In this document: positions 23,520-34,681 of the stretch, piece by piece
Numbering within the stretch: the first letter of the stretch is position 1
Layout: each line of letters begins with the position of its first letter
The notes under the pieces: generated by a model
Database searches by the model: none
Told to the model about the DNA's origin: nothing
Seen by the model: only the letters and a program-made list of their open reading frames with translations
From: Corbicula japonica
Lineage: Eukaryota > Mollusca > Bivalvia > Venerida > Cyrenidae
Length of the DNA stretch: 64,000 nucleotides
Assembly: GCA_038501625.1 (NCBI GenBank)
Contig: JAZAYU010000006.1
Coordinates: 14,076,638 to 14,140,637, forward strand
Direction: 5' to 3'
Position numbers and translations under genes: made by a program

Positions 23520-23850
23520 AGGACCTCATTCAAATTTTTGTAAGTCACATTCAGATCTTTAAAGGCCTCTTTCAAATTAAATATTTTGAGAGCTGCTACC
23601 AGAGATAACCTTGAAAATGTCTCAGGGTCTCATTCAAATTTTAGAGGGTCTTATTCAAATCTTCCGGGGCCTCATTCAACTTAATTGTTTTGAGAGCAGC
23701 TATCAGAGACAACCTTGAAAATGTCTAGGGGCCTCATTCAAATTTTCATGTGTCTTAATAAAATGTTTTAGGGCCTCATTCAAATTTTCATGTGTCTTAA
23801 TAAAATGTTTTAGGGCCTCATTCAAATTAAATATTTTGAGAGCTGCTATC
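23520..23850. repeat. Degenerate tandem repeat around GGGCCTCATTCAAATT
   Basis: GGCCTCATTCAAATTT-type words recur six or seven times. One 42-bp unit (TTCATGTGTCTTAATAAAAT then GTTTTAGGGCCTCATTCAAA) is exactly duplicated at about 23742-23826. Another word, TTTTGAGAGCTGCTATCAGA, recurs at wider spacing. Confidence 0.75.
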
Positions 23851-24835
23851 AGAAGACAGCCTTGCACACTTGTGAAAATTTGATAGGAAACCACTTTTAT
23901 CACAGGAATATGTGGTAAAATGTTCAAGTTCTTTAAGAACCACAGCTTAGTTATAAATAAGAGCTGAATATTAATGAATTTATCAGAGAACAGTTTTCCC
24001 CACCCATCAGTGAAAGTTTATGAGATTTCGACTAGGATAAAGCAACCAATTTTGGGAATTTTTATACTGTTACTGTCAATCTCGGATAATAAATAGTCTA
24101 GAGGAGGGTTACGATTGCATCTGAAATGATACCATGTTATAGATTGTGTGAAGTTCATGTCAAGTATCGAAAAAAAATTTTGTCATCCTAAGGAAGGATG
24201 TTTTGTTCTTTGTGACTGACATTGATCGAGAGAATCAATTAAAACTGGATGTAAAGCTTGTAAAATTGTGTAGACTGGCGGATCTCTATCTTGATTGTTT
24301 GATCATTTCTATCATTTTTGCATCAGGGAGCACAATAAACTTGCTATTGCCTAATATAATGTATAGTTATTAATTAAAAAATTTGTTACATTTCAATAGG
24401 TTTTGAAAAAAATATTATCAAACTAGTCAGCACATTACCTAAAAATTCCAGAATTATGCATGGCATAGATTTAACGAAAAAACTAAGATAAAAAACAGCA
24501 GGTATATAACATGTAATTATTGCATTTTTAGAGCATTTTAAGAGCATTTTAAGTGACAGAACTGTAATCACAGCAGGGAGTCTTGTACCTTCACTCCAAG
24601 TTGATCTCCCAAAGCTCATTAAGCCAGTGTGGAAATATATGAACTGAGCCAGTCTTGGTGTCATTTGCAGAAAAATGTTTAAAAAAAAGACAAAATTGAG
24701 AATGGGCTAACATGGGTTGCAAATCTGAAATAACATTATGCTATTCACTAAGGAGTTAAAAGGCTCACCTGTTCGGATTAAGTTCATTCCTGGGGCTCAT
24801 TGACAAAAGACTGAATAGTTTGTAGACATGACTCT
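23851..24835. other. Unique AT-rich sequence, no gene seen
   Basis: No splice-bounded open frame, RNA gene or element termini recognised. Confidence 0.5.
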
Positions 24836-25057
24836 TTAACCTATTCCTCCATATTCACACCTTTATGGAATTGGCGAACAGTGTAGATCCAAATCAGCCA
24901 GCACATCTGTGCCATCTGATCAGGATCTGCAATGTTCGATATTTGAATTTTTAGGTTGTTCCTGACCAAAAAGCGACTAGTGCAGATCCTGATCAGATGG
25001 CATGGATGTGCCCGATGATCTGGTTCTACACTGCATATATATGGAGGAAAAGTTTAA
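24836..25057. mobile_element. Double-hairpin MITE, empty-site reference copy
   Basis: TTAACCTATTCCTCCATATT at the left and TATGGAGGAAAAGTTTAA at the right. CTCCATATTCACACCTTTAT is uninterrupted here, whereas the copies at 21206 and 58527 carry about 980 bp after CCAT(AT). Hairpins: GGCGAACAGTGTAGATCC/GGATCTGCAATGTTC and GCGACTAGTGCAGATCC. Confidence 0.9.
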
Positions 25058-25561
25058 GGTAAATGCTTCACAAAGTCCCACTTCCATACATCTGCTGGAC
25101 AAATTTAGCATTTGCATACCTGAAATAAAACTTTTAACTGTCAATCACCATCAATTGGGACTTTCAGGCTTTACCTCTAATATTCCCCTACACATTTGAA
25201 TTTGTGTGTTTTAAAGGCTAAAAGTAGAATTTGAAGAATTCAGGTTTGAATAGTTTGATGGTAAAGTTGCTTTGTGAACATTTATTAAATAGAGATGTAC
25301 TTTTTCTAAATGGTCGAAATTTGACCCTGTGCCCTAAAATGATGATAAAATGTCAAAGGACTTGATTTGTAAGATTCTCACTGTTTTGTGATAATATCAC
25401 AAGTATTTGCATCCATAATGAGTTGGTTTTGTTAGAGATTTGTAACAAATTAAAGCGACAATATTTGTAACAAATTAAAGCGACAATTCTTTTGCAACAT
25501 TCTCAGAATTATAAAGTAATTTCCAGACCTGTTTTCTCAATTAAAGTGAAATTTGCTTATA
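25058..25561. other. Unique sequence with a 24-bp tandem duplication
   Basis: ATTTGTAACAAATTAAAGCG with ACAAT occurs twice in tandem at about 25438-25487. No gene seen. Confidence 0.55.
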
Positions 25562-27092
25562 TACTGAAAGGATAAAGAAACGCAGGGTGAACTTTAAACC
25601 AGGAATTAAGTATGATATTGAACTTAATTTCAAATGAAGTTTTGTATACTGACGGATAAATCAATGCTTCACAATTTCCAAAGTCTGTATTTTGCATGTG
25701 ACAATTGGTTTAGATGTGCGGACGATTAAATTGAATGGACCTATAGGATTTTGAAATTGAAAATGAACCGAGTCATCAATATCTTGTGTGTCCTCCGTTT
25801 GCTCTGGTCACGGCCCCTATTCTTCTGGTCATAGAGTTCACGAGAGCGTTAATTCGTCTTATGGGGATGTTGTTCCACTCTTCAATCAAAGCTCTTCTCA
25901 ACTGCTCTCGAGTAGCAGGGGGAGGCTGGCGCTTTCGAACCTGCCTATCCAATTGATCCCAAAGATGCTCGATCGGGGACAAATCTGGGCTATATGGCGG
26001 CCAATCTAGTGGTTGAATGTTGTTGTTGGCCAGAAAGACTTGGCAAATCCTTGCTACGTGGGGCCTAGCATTATCCTGCTGCAGAGTTAGATTATGCTGC
26101 TGCAAGAAAGGGACAACATGGGGTCGGAGGATCTCATCTCTATACCTAGCTGCTGTTAAATTGCCATCAATAACAACCAAATGTGATTTTAACCCGTGTG
26201 AGATTCCTCCCCACACCATTACTGAACCGCCCCCAAACCTATCCCTCTCAACAACGCAAGCGTCCGCAAAACGTTCGCCACGACGTCGGTAGACACGTTG
26301 ACGGCCGTCAGCTCGAAAAACGCAGAAACGAGACTCGTCCGTGAATAAAACTTGTCTCCACTGCCTCAGTGTAAACCGTCGTGGAGCATGAGCAGCGACC
26401 CAGGCCATCCGACGCCGACGTCGAGCAACAGTAAGGTGTGGACCTACATAGGGGCGACGTGCTCTTACACCAACTTCTCGTAATCGATTCCTTACAGTTT
26501 TTGAACTTATAGGACGCCCATGATTTCCATGAACATTAAGTGCACTCTCAGCGGCGGTAAGACGCCGATTACGCATATGAGAGACGACGATATAGCGATC
26601 CTGACGTCGTGACGTTACGCGCGGACGTCCTGACCTAGGTCGATCAGCTATTCGCCCAGTTTCCCGGAGACGTCTTACAAGACGTTCTATGGTGGAAACA
26701 TTAACACCAAAGTGCCTAGCAACCTGGTTTTGCAGCTGTCCTTGAATCAGCATCTCAATGGCCTGACCCCTCTGAATTTCTGTGAGTCGTGCCATTCTTA
26801 AAAAATGTCAAATTCTCGAATGAGTTTAGGGAAGCAGTTGGTCTGTATAGAGACTAACGAAGAGTGACTTCACCAACGCTGCATGAGACCTGTACAACGC
26901 GGTGCACGAGATTCTTGATTTTCCCTTTGTCCACTTACCAGAGCTGCGCACGGTACCGTGACTAAACTTTCGACACATGTTAAGGTGTATCATGACCTAA
27001 TAACTCAATACACAAAGTTTCACTTCATTTGGAGAACGCGTTCTTAATATATCGGAACAAATGTTACCCTGCGTTTCTTTATCCTTTCAGTA
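25562..27092 (-). mobile_element. Complete Tc1-like DNA transposon (1527 bp)
   Basis: Perfect 25-bp terminal inverted repeats at 25564-25588 and 27066-27090, starting CTGAAAGGATAAAGAAACGC, are flanked by TA on both sides (25562-25563, 27091-27092), the target duplication of the Tc1/mariner superfamily. A second inverted block (CAAATGAAGT and following bases) lies inside each end, suggesting an IR/DR-type double transposase-binding arrangement. It carries one intact transposase gene on the minus strand. The GC-rich coding region contrasts with the AT-rich host DNA. Intact ORF and identical ends imply a young insertion. Confidence 0.97.
25776..26795 (-). CDS. Tc1-like DD34E transposase, 339 aa, intact
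   Basis: Cut-and-paste transposase that binds the terminal repeats and inserts at TA. Residues 1-120 form the paired-like bipartite DNA-binding region, with a helix-turn-helix around QNQVARHFGVNVSTIERLVR (23-42), the GRPR motif at 56-59 and a second HTH region up to about residue 112. The catalytic core has FTDESRF with D153, QQDNARPH with D241 and SPIEHLWD with E276. There are 34 residues between the last two, giving the DD34E signature. The glycine-rich box GGGSVMVWGGIS (188-199) is present. The length is typical of Tc1 (about 340 aa), with no stop or frameshift. The start ATG lies about 270 bp inside the right end. This is the only long ORF in the window. Confidence 0.97.
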   Translation of the reverse strand: MARLTEIQRGQAIEMLIQGQLQNQVARHFGVNVSTIERLVRRLRETGRIADRPRSGRPRVTSRRQDRYIVVSHMRNRRLTAAESALNVHGNHGRPISSKTVRNRLREVGVRARRPYVGPHLTVARRRRRMAWVAAHAPRRFTLRQWRQVLFTDESRFCVFRADGRQRVYRRRGERFADACVVERDRFGGGSVMVWGGISHGLKSHLVVIDGNLTAARYRDEILRPHVVPFLQQHNLTLQQDNARPHVARICQVFLANNNIQPLDWPPYSPDLSPIEHLWDQLDRQVRKRQPPPATREQLRRALIEEWNNIPIRRINALVNSMTRRIGAVTRANGGHTRY

Positions 27093-29313
27093 TATTATTC
27101 ACCAATCCTGGTTAATTAACATGCTCCTTTCTTGTTGTTGCAAAAAAGTAAAGGTCACTTTCTCCAGTATTTGATAATTGTAATTAAAGTAATTGAGGGA
27201 AGTATCAGATGTTGTACCTTGTTAGAGCATTCAGTTGCTATTATACAAACTAAAGCCTTGGACTAGACCTAGTGACTGACCAACAAGGATTATAGTGCGC
27301 CATTTGGGCGATCTATTTAGCGGCTTGTGAAATACTGCCCAATTGGAGCTATTTAAATTTGTAAGATCAGTAATAGGATAATTTGATGTAAACATTGGAA
27401 TTAAAATTAAGACTATTGTTTTTATGTTTTTATGAGGTGGAAGGACTTTATTTAAAGAATTGAAATATAAAGGTGACCAAACATTTTACAACCTTTATAC
27501 CGCTGAGTTTGTGAAATGAACTTAACTGCTTTTGAACTTGTTTCAGTTGATTATCATTGAATAGTGAACAGTGTATACCTAAGTACACTTGAGTCTACAC
27601 TGGTCATTTGTGTAAGGAGTTATAGCTTATTGTATTCTGCAAACAAACAGTTATTAAAATTTCGGATAAAAGAAGCCATATTTGATAATTTGGTTTATAT
27701 TGTGAACTGAACATTTAATTCAGACTTGCGGTGCATTAATTTTTAAGCAAATAATTTGTTTTGTGGTTTGCATTACTAATTCTGCAACAGAAATGGACAA
27801 ATTTTGTACAATGAAAGTTGTTGACCAAGTCAGGTTTCATGGGTATTTACCTTTAAGAATACCTGCAAATGAATATTGTAACAACAAATTAACATTAATT
27901 GTTAGGCTGGGCCACATTAGGAGCTATTCTGCTTGTCAAATGTGTTTATGTATATAGTTAAGCCAGACTCCTTTACCTCATGTGGAGTATGTTCATGTGA
28001 AAGGATGTTATACAAAAGTGGAAAGAAAAATAACTAAATGGACTGGAAATAACTATATAATTTTATCTTTATTTTATGTAATAGTGAGTTACAGGAGATA
28101 CAAATGCATAATTGTCATATTATAAATTTAGCGGTGTTTGTGAAAATATATTTTTGATTGATTCATACAGATATATTTATACATTTTGCATACTCATAAC
28201 AAATATACCATTTCTTTAAACTTGAATTACTTTTTAAGAAAAAAAAAACTACACAAAAGCAAACAGAGTGAAAATGTTAAATATCTATAGAAAAATAGTT
28301 TCAAGGACACAGCTTCCTATTTCACTGCTCATTTTCAGCAAAATCATCTTTGATTTTGAACATTTTGAACATAATTATGTGTTTGCATGTTCACTCTATT
28401 CATAGAGAATTACCACAATGATTATCATTTGGGATGAGTGTCTTTGATAAAGTATTAAGAGTCTGTTACCTTGAACTTGTAAAATGTTATTTCACTGCTT
28501 TAATACTGAAGCTTTTACGAGACAGTTAACAGTTATGTTAAATGGATTAGTACATGCTTAATTGAAACCAGGGTTTTATATGAATAGAAATTAGATAACT
28601 TCTATTAACTTCTTACAGATGAATTAATCAACTGCCTTTAAAAGACCAGTAATACCATGTTATTATCGTATTCAATTAAACTTCTACATGCTGTCTTCAT
28701 GGTGTTATTTAATTTACAAAAATTCTTTATAGATTTTAAAGATTGATCTTTAATATTCGGTGTCAGAAGTTCTTATATGTGATTGAAATGTCAGAAGTTT
28801 GTTTTAGCGCTGATTTTATGTAATGATAATAATTTCCCTTTCTTGCTATAAAAATATTTTATGGTGGTCTTTCAGCTAACTTTCCGACTTAAGATAGATG
28901 TTTAACTTCCACGCAGTTCAGAAGAAAAGTAATTCCAAAAACATTGAAGTAAAACTTTTACAAATATTATAAAAACTGGCGTCGAGTGGACTTTAAATGG
29001 ATTTATACTTACTGTTGTTATAAAATTTCTCAAATGGATGTAGATATTATCAACGTGTTTTCAGGTTCTTTTATGTTGTAATTTTAGTATTTCTACCTCC
29101 AAGTTTTAAGATGATATAACTGTATATTACGCCTTTGGCTGTGATTAAAATCTATCAGAGAAACTGTAGTATATTAAAAAACAATTGGGCCTTTAAGTAA
29201 TGGGATTAAAGTAAAGCTGTTAAGTAAAGTTTTCCAAGTATAATTAGTAAAACAGTTTAAAGATATGAAGAAATAATTGAGGATTATTTTCATGCAGTGG
29301 AAGAATAACATTT
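27093..29313. other. AT-rich intronic-type sequence, no gene seen
   Basis: A possible decayed double-hairpin MITE fragment lies at 27560-27625 (GTGAACAGTGTATACC, GTCTACACTGGTCATTTG). Otherwise nothing recognisable. The open frame at 27763-27957 has no motif or splice context. Confidence 0.5.
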
Positions 29314-29460
29314 GGGCCCAAGATCATAAAACTAAGTTTGGAGACCAGTCTGAAATCTCAAGCATCTGATTGGCTGAAATGGCGACCAGTCAACATTTCA
29401 GCCAATCAGATGCTAGAGATTTCAGACTGGTCTCCTGATTTAGTTTTATGATCTTGGGCA
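29314..29460. mobile_element. Snap-back MITE, full-length AGATCATAAAACTAAG subfamily
   Basis: GGGCCCAAGATCATAAAACT at the left is complementary to AGTTTTATGATCTTGGGC at the right. Inner arms CAATCTGATTGGC-type and GCCAATCAGATGC meet at GGCGACCAGTCAACATTTCA. The centre is one of the few that is not fully self-complementary. Confidence 0.92.
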
Positions 29461-30044
29461 TTGGTAATGATTATGTCTTGAGTTTTAAAGAGTTTTGGAG
29501 ACATGATGTTTTGAGTCAATAATGAGTCAGTGAGCTAATAGCTTCTGTTGATTAATAGAGCAATATTAATTTGATAGGAAGTGATGTTGGAATAGCTGAG
29601 GGAGCAGATGTGAGCATGTATGGCCTTTGTTTGGAATAAACTCCCATAATGCTGTTTCCCAGGGGGATTAGGCAGCAATTCTTTAGTGAAAATCTATGCA
29701 CATGGAATATTTCTCTATTAACCCTAACAGGACTTAAAAATAAAAGAAATGTGTTTGGAATATGAAACATAAAGTTAAAAAAAACAAACTTTTTTTCTGA
29801 TTCAGCATCAAAAAGTAAATCAAATATTTTTTAAATTGTGTATTTTAAAAAATGATAATAAGCAAAAAAAGTTTTTCTATAACCTGACTACGAGTGTCTG
29901 ATAATTTCATAAATTTTGCTGATGAATATGAAATAAGGAGCTTTTAATAAAACTTTTTGCCCAGGTTCTGATGACAGTTAAACCATTGAACTTTAAAAAA
30001 ATTATAAAAAAAAGTGAAAATAGAAATTATAAAATGGACATAAT
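29461..30044. other. Unique AT-rich sequence, no gene seen
   Basis: Nothing recognisable. The minus-strand open frame around 29552-29770 lacks splice sites or motifs. Confidence 0.5.
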
Positions 30045-30271
30045 CATTGAACCCATTACTCCATATTTACATGTTTTAACACAAATGCAACCAGTGTAGA
30101 TCTATGCCAGCTAATTTAGAATCTACTCAGTTTGCTGTTGGTCAGAAATAACCTAATGAATCAAAAAGCAAACAGTGTAGATCCTGATCAGATGGCAGAT
30201 ATGTGCTAGCTGATGTGGATCTATACTGTGTGCCCACGCAATAAAGGTGTATTTATGGAGTAAAGGGTCAA
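30045..30271. mobile_element. Double-hairpin MITE
   Basis: GAACCCATTACTCCATATTT at the left and TTATGGAGTAAAGGGTC at the right. The linker GGTCAGAAATAACCTAATGA and the stem GCAAACAGTGTAGATCCTGA are well kept; the first stem is partly deleted. Confidence 0.85.
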
Positions 30272-31337
30272 GTCGAGATGCTCAGAATACTGGAAATAAT
30301 GAGCTACTTTTCTAATCTGAATGAATCAAGGTGGATATTATGCAAAAATGTTAAACAGATTTTGATAATGGGAAAATAAAATAGAAATACAAATAAACGT
30401 TACCACAGTGATTGAGTCATACACTCCAACTAACAGCTGGACCATACGGCTGAATGAAAGGTGTCACCATATTTTATACAATAATTTACATATACAAATA
30501 AACACTATATTAACACGTTTTTTTCTTTAATGTCACAGTTTCGTGTATTGTTAACATAATAATAACAGTTACTGCAATACAGGAAAATGAAGGGGATAGA
30601 TATGAGATAAAATAAGAAAATATATTTTTAAAAATCACTTAATTCGTAGCAAATTAGTTAAAATTGTCATGCAACAACTATGATAGTATAAATTGAACTG
30701 AGAACTAAATAATCGAAAGGACTAAAAATTTCTTTAATTTTTTTTAAGATTGTAAACTGGCTATGCTCACAGTTTTATGCTTGATACAATGGCAATTTAA
30801 ATGAAATTAATATAATAATAAAGTGATAGGTAATGCATGAAATTTGAATTTTAAATCTGCAAATGAGGAAATACTTGCAATTAGATTGTAATAAATGAAT
30901 GTTAGCCAGTGCAAAATAGGGGAAAAATGTGAATACTAAATGATCTTTAAACAATGAAAATGTTTTAAAGGGAGAGGCAGTGGTTGCTGATGTGACGAGA
31001 AAACAGACAAGGTTCTCAGAAAACGGAGTCTATAATTAATTTTAAGCATTTTGAAATGAAATGCCAAGATTCACTTCTAAGACTTCAACATTAAAGAATA
31101 TTTCGTTGAATATGGCAGTTTCGATTGTTTCATACGTTTCGTTCAATTTCGTAATTATAATGTGTTGTAGCTGAAAAAGTAAGTGCAAGAAATGTAAACT
31201 TAGTTTGAGATATGAAATGGAATACCAAAAGTTTCGGAAAAATTGGATTTAACAGTTGTGTTGTAATGAAATGAAGGCTTGTTGAAGAATGGAAATGGTC
31301 ACTTTGTTATTGATATTTCATCACTTGAGGATTGAGA
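30272..31337. other. AT-rich sequence upstream of the best first exon
   Basis: No element or exon recognised. This would hold the promoter and 5' UTR (or UTR intron) of the transcript starting at 31338. I see no convincing TATA box or initiator to mark a start site. Confidence 0.4.
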
Positions 31338-31505
31338 ATGCCTGGTAAAGATAATGTGGTGACCAAGGCTCTCACTTTGATAGGAAAGTTACAGCACAAG
31401 TATGGATTTAAACCCAAATTTTACAGTATAGTGGAATATAGCCCTGAAGAGGAAGATTTGCAGTTGCCTACCATATTTGAGGAAGAGGCGTCTGATTTAC
31501 AAGAG
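31338..31505 (+). CDS. First coding exon of the CEP170-like gene (best candidate)
   Basis: ATG at 31338 opens 56 codons (starting MPGKDNVVTKALTLIG and ending FEEEASDLQE) to a donor GAG|GTTCGT at 31506, phase 0. Codon use and composition (amphipathic Lys-rich start, acidic Glu/Asp-rich end) look coding. The frame stops soon after the donor, as expected for an exon. Spliced to 39820 it gives DLQE-EPQPGDTEDGEWCL, a continuous acidic stretch leading into the FHA domain. Vertebrate CEP170 starts almost directly at the FHA domain, so this would be a lineage-specific N-terminal extension. No known motif is recognised in it. Confidence 0.65.
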
Positions 31506-31634
31506 GTTCGTATTTAACCCATTGTATTAGTTGACCGGCAAGTTCACGCTTACACTTACAGTGCCCAACAAGATTTGATGCCACTATCACGGAATTTGAA
31601 TAAACAAGGCTGTCACTGCCTTGGACTTCCTATT

Positions 31635-31905
31635 GTGTTACCCTTTCAAAGAAAAAGTGATACATGGGGATTGTTATTTCTCAAATTATAATTGGCTATG
31701 ACAAGATGCACATGATGATGTCAAGTTCTATTGATCAAGATGGAGTTGTGCCCCTTTTTGTACTTTATACGTATATTTTTCGTGTTTTTACATGAATGTT
31801 TCACCTAATTTTTGTTGTTCTTTTAATCTTTAAATTGCATTTGTTTCAAATGAATAGAATAGGTGAGCGTGCTGTCTCCTCTGATAACTCTTGTTGAAAC
31901 ATTTG
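31635..31905. repeat. Decayed interspersed repeat, internally deleted copy
   Basis: Starts TGTTACCCTTTCAAAGAAAA like the copy at 16828 and ends GTCTCCTCTGATAACTCTTG like the copy at 20225. It thereby joins the two as one family. Confidence 0.6.
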
Positions 31906-32478
31906 TTGATCTGTCCTCAATGTAAGAAATCCTGATATAAAAAAAAGTAACTGCCTCATCAGAGATATAGCTTGCACCTTCAGAGTTGAGTTTTACATGT
32001 GCATTTCATTCCAGTGTCTGCCTGATCATTTTCCCATGTACCTAGATTTCATTTCTTCAATAATGTGGAGTGTTTTCACATGCATGTATCAAAAGATGTC
32101 TTCAGTAAAATTAGTACAGCTGTTTTTAACATTAGGGAAACATTTATGTCAGGGTGAATAACACATCATCCCAAGACATCTGGTAGGGGAAAATGAAATG
32201 ATGTGCTGGAATTCCAGGAAAAACTGATATCTTGTCAGATTTGTGATCACATCATATTTCCCTTAGGAAGTTTTTACTGGGTTGTATAGGCATTGTTGTC
32301 ATTTCGTTTCAACAGGTACTAGAATATATCCATAATAAATTACCAAATTTTCATTTATTTCATCAATTTGTATGACTTTAATTGCAAACTTTTGCAACTT
32401 GTTTACCAACTTTCCTATAGGCTATGGACTACAAGTACCTTGACCAGACACTGGGGTTTATCTTTCATCACTCTGTCT
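31906..32478. other. Unique sequence, no gene seen
   Basis: No coding or repeat structure recognised before the left arm of the large inverted repeat. Confidence 0.5.
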
Positions 32479-32765
32479 GACCACAGAAACCTGAATTTCT
32501 TTCAAAAATCACCCCGATACCACATATATGATGCTTAACCCTATATACATATAAAATAAACACATGGAATGCAACGGATTCGTACCCCACCCACAAAACC
32601 GTTATAAGAATTTTCCAGCTGCAGCATTGACACAGAGTTTTCGCTGGTCAAACATTTGAACAAAAGGAAAATCTATTAGCAATCATAGCACCTTAATAAA
32701 AGTCATTCTGGAATCAGTTATCAAACGTTTGTTTCGTTCTTTATTTTGTGGTCCACTCCATTGCG

Positions 32766-32773
32766 TGACGTCA
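32766..32773. promoter_or_regulatory. CRE-like palindrome TGACGTCA in left arm
   Basis: Exact TGACGTCA, the CREB/ATF consensus, lies in the left arm of the inverted repeat. The matching place in the right arm reads TGAAGTCA, so the site is not conserved. Functional relevance is unknown. Confidence 0.2.
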
Positions 32774-33639
32774 CTTAGTTCTACACCGGGGCGAATGGAA
32801 ATTCCGAAAAATTCTATTTCCAGTTTCTGTTTGCAAATGCGGTGAAAATGCTTTGTTGGTTTCTGATTGGGTTAAAACCACAAAAATGCCATCCAAATAT
32901 ACTAAATAGGTGAATTGTATTGCTTTAAAAAGGAGTAATGGAAACAGGATTGACTTCATGCCTATATTTTATTTATTAAAGCGATCTACTAATAACTTTG
33001 TTGCAACGTTCATGCGATACCGCGTTTCAAATGGGACCACAAAGGTCAGAATGCAGTAATGTTCAACAAGCATATTTGTTGTTGATTGTCACGTTATTCT
33101 ACTGCATAGAAAACGACTCAATTTTAAAAAGGCTCACTGACCTCACGATTGTCCCGCTGATAGACTCAGCAACAAAGTTGCAAAATAACAACTTAACACT
33201 TAAGTCAATTCATGCTGTTACGCATCTATAACCGAAACGCTCTGATCCAAAATACAGGAAATTAAACAAAGTTAGACATCTCCCGATACACTCGCAAAAA
33301 TATGTTTTACTAAAAATACATCGCATCTAAATCGCAATAAAAAACAGTGTATTACTGTTTTCTATTCATGTAAACCTATACATGTTTATACACTAACGAT
33401 ACGCTTGGAAAAAATAAACAAGATTGAACACAGCGCTAGTAACGCATTTCAATTACATCACATAATCAAATTATAACATCTTGTAAAATATCAATAATAC
33501 AACGCTTGTACTTAAACTAAATGACTTTTATTTCCGAATATTTATATTTATTTTTTACGTCAAAAATTTGTTTTCGTAACTTGTTAATAAAAGTAGTTAA
33601 GACATTTGAATTTGCTGCTTCTAATACCTATCCAAAACA

Positions 33640-33860
33640 AACAGTCCGACCAGCTAATCACACCACAAGCCAGAGAGAGCTATCCAGCCAGTGCGGTATC
33701 GAGAGAGAGAGGTATCTGAGGCGCGATATTCTTAGTGGAGCGCATTCTAGTAGCCATGCTAGTGCGACAGTCTTAGTAGCTAGTCTGAGCGACCATGACA
33801 AGGGCTCCTGGGCTGACACACACTTACATTTTGTTAGTGTTCTTCTTGCGGTAGCATAAC
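33640..33860 (+). other. Unrecognised GC-richer block in centre of the inverted repeat
   Basis: Between AAACAGTCCGACCAGCTAAT and GCGGTAGCATAA the base composition is more balanced than the surroundings. An open frame covers it (112 codons from 33521), containing SQRELSSQCGIERERYLRRD. It has no splice sites or recognised motif. It may be cargo or a decayed coding piece of the element. Confidence 0.25.
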
Positions 33861-34433
33861 ACTACATTGATTTGTCGAAGATGAAACGTACACATTCATA
33901 GGTTAATGTGGTTTGTTTGCACACAAGATGATAGAATGCATATTTATTTGACATTGGAGATTGGCAATTTATAATCGCCATATGGGATTTTGGGTTTTGC
34001 TTTAGTGCAGCCTACGGGATTTTCTGGTTTTCCCGCCTGCTATTTTTACATTTCATTTTTTTGAAACGAATGAATAACACATTGAACACACTAATCTTTA
34101 TTACAAAACATTAATATATATATACAATAAATATAGTAATATCATGTTATTTTCATATTTCAAAAATATTATTTTTCATTTGCCCCGGTGTAGAAATGAG
34201 TGAAGTCACGCAATGGAGTGGACGACAAAATAAAGAATGAAACAAACCTTTGACAGCCGATTCCAGAATGACTTTTATTGAAGCAGTATGATTGCTAATA
34301 ATGGATTTTTATTTTGTTCAAATGTTTGACCAGTGAAAACTCTGTATCAAGGCTGTAGCTGGAAAATTCTTATAACGGGTTAGTGGGTGGGTTACGAATT
34401 TGTTACATTCCTTGTGTTTATTATATATGTATT

Positions 34434-34611
34434 CAGTGAAACCTGCATTAGCAGCCACCTGCGAATGGAAACCACCTGTCTTAAACAGCCAGTTTGAATA
34501 TGACCTAAACTGACATTTTGTTCTAATTTTATACTGTCTTTAACAGCCACCTGTCTTCAGCAGCCACTTTTTGTCACTCCTTTGGGTGGCTGCTAAAGAC
34601 AGGTTTGACTG
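34434..34611. mobile_element. 178-bp MITE, TA target, inserted in the right arm
   Basis: CAGTGAAACCTGCATTAGCA at the left and TGCTAAAGACAGGTTTGACT at the right are inverted repeats continuing through AGCAGCCACC/GGGTGGCTGC. The other arm gives the pre-insertion sequence (complement GTATATAGGGTTAAG), so the insertion lies at a TA in TGTATATAGG. TA target and CAGT ends fit a Tc1/mariner-derived MITE. Confidence 0.88.
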
Positions 34612-34681
34612 TATAGGGTCAAGCATCATATATGTGGGATCAGGGTGATTTTTGAAAGAAATTCAGGTTCCTGTGGTCTGA

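Larger units (their letters stand above)
32479..34681. mobile_element. Large inverted-repeat element, ~320-bp arms, 2.2 kb
   Basis: The left arm (32479-32797) from GACCACAGAAACCTGAATTT to TCTACACCGGGGCGAATG is complementary, with scattered substitutions, to the right arm (34177-34681) from CATTTGCCCCGGTGTAGAAA to GGTTCCTGTGGTCTGAC. The right arm is longer because a 178-bp MITE sits in it. The 1.38-kb centre has no recognisable transposase. A clear target duplication was not found. Long terminal repeats of this kind suggest a foldback or Mutator-like non-autonomous element, or a segmental inverted duplication. Confidence 0.85.

Noticed and set aside
33521..33859. 112-codon open frame
   Set aside because: No splice sites, no motif, and it lies in the centre of the large inverted repeat. 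Kept only as an unrecognised block.
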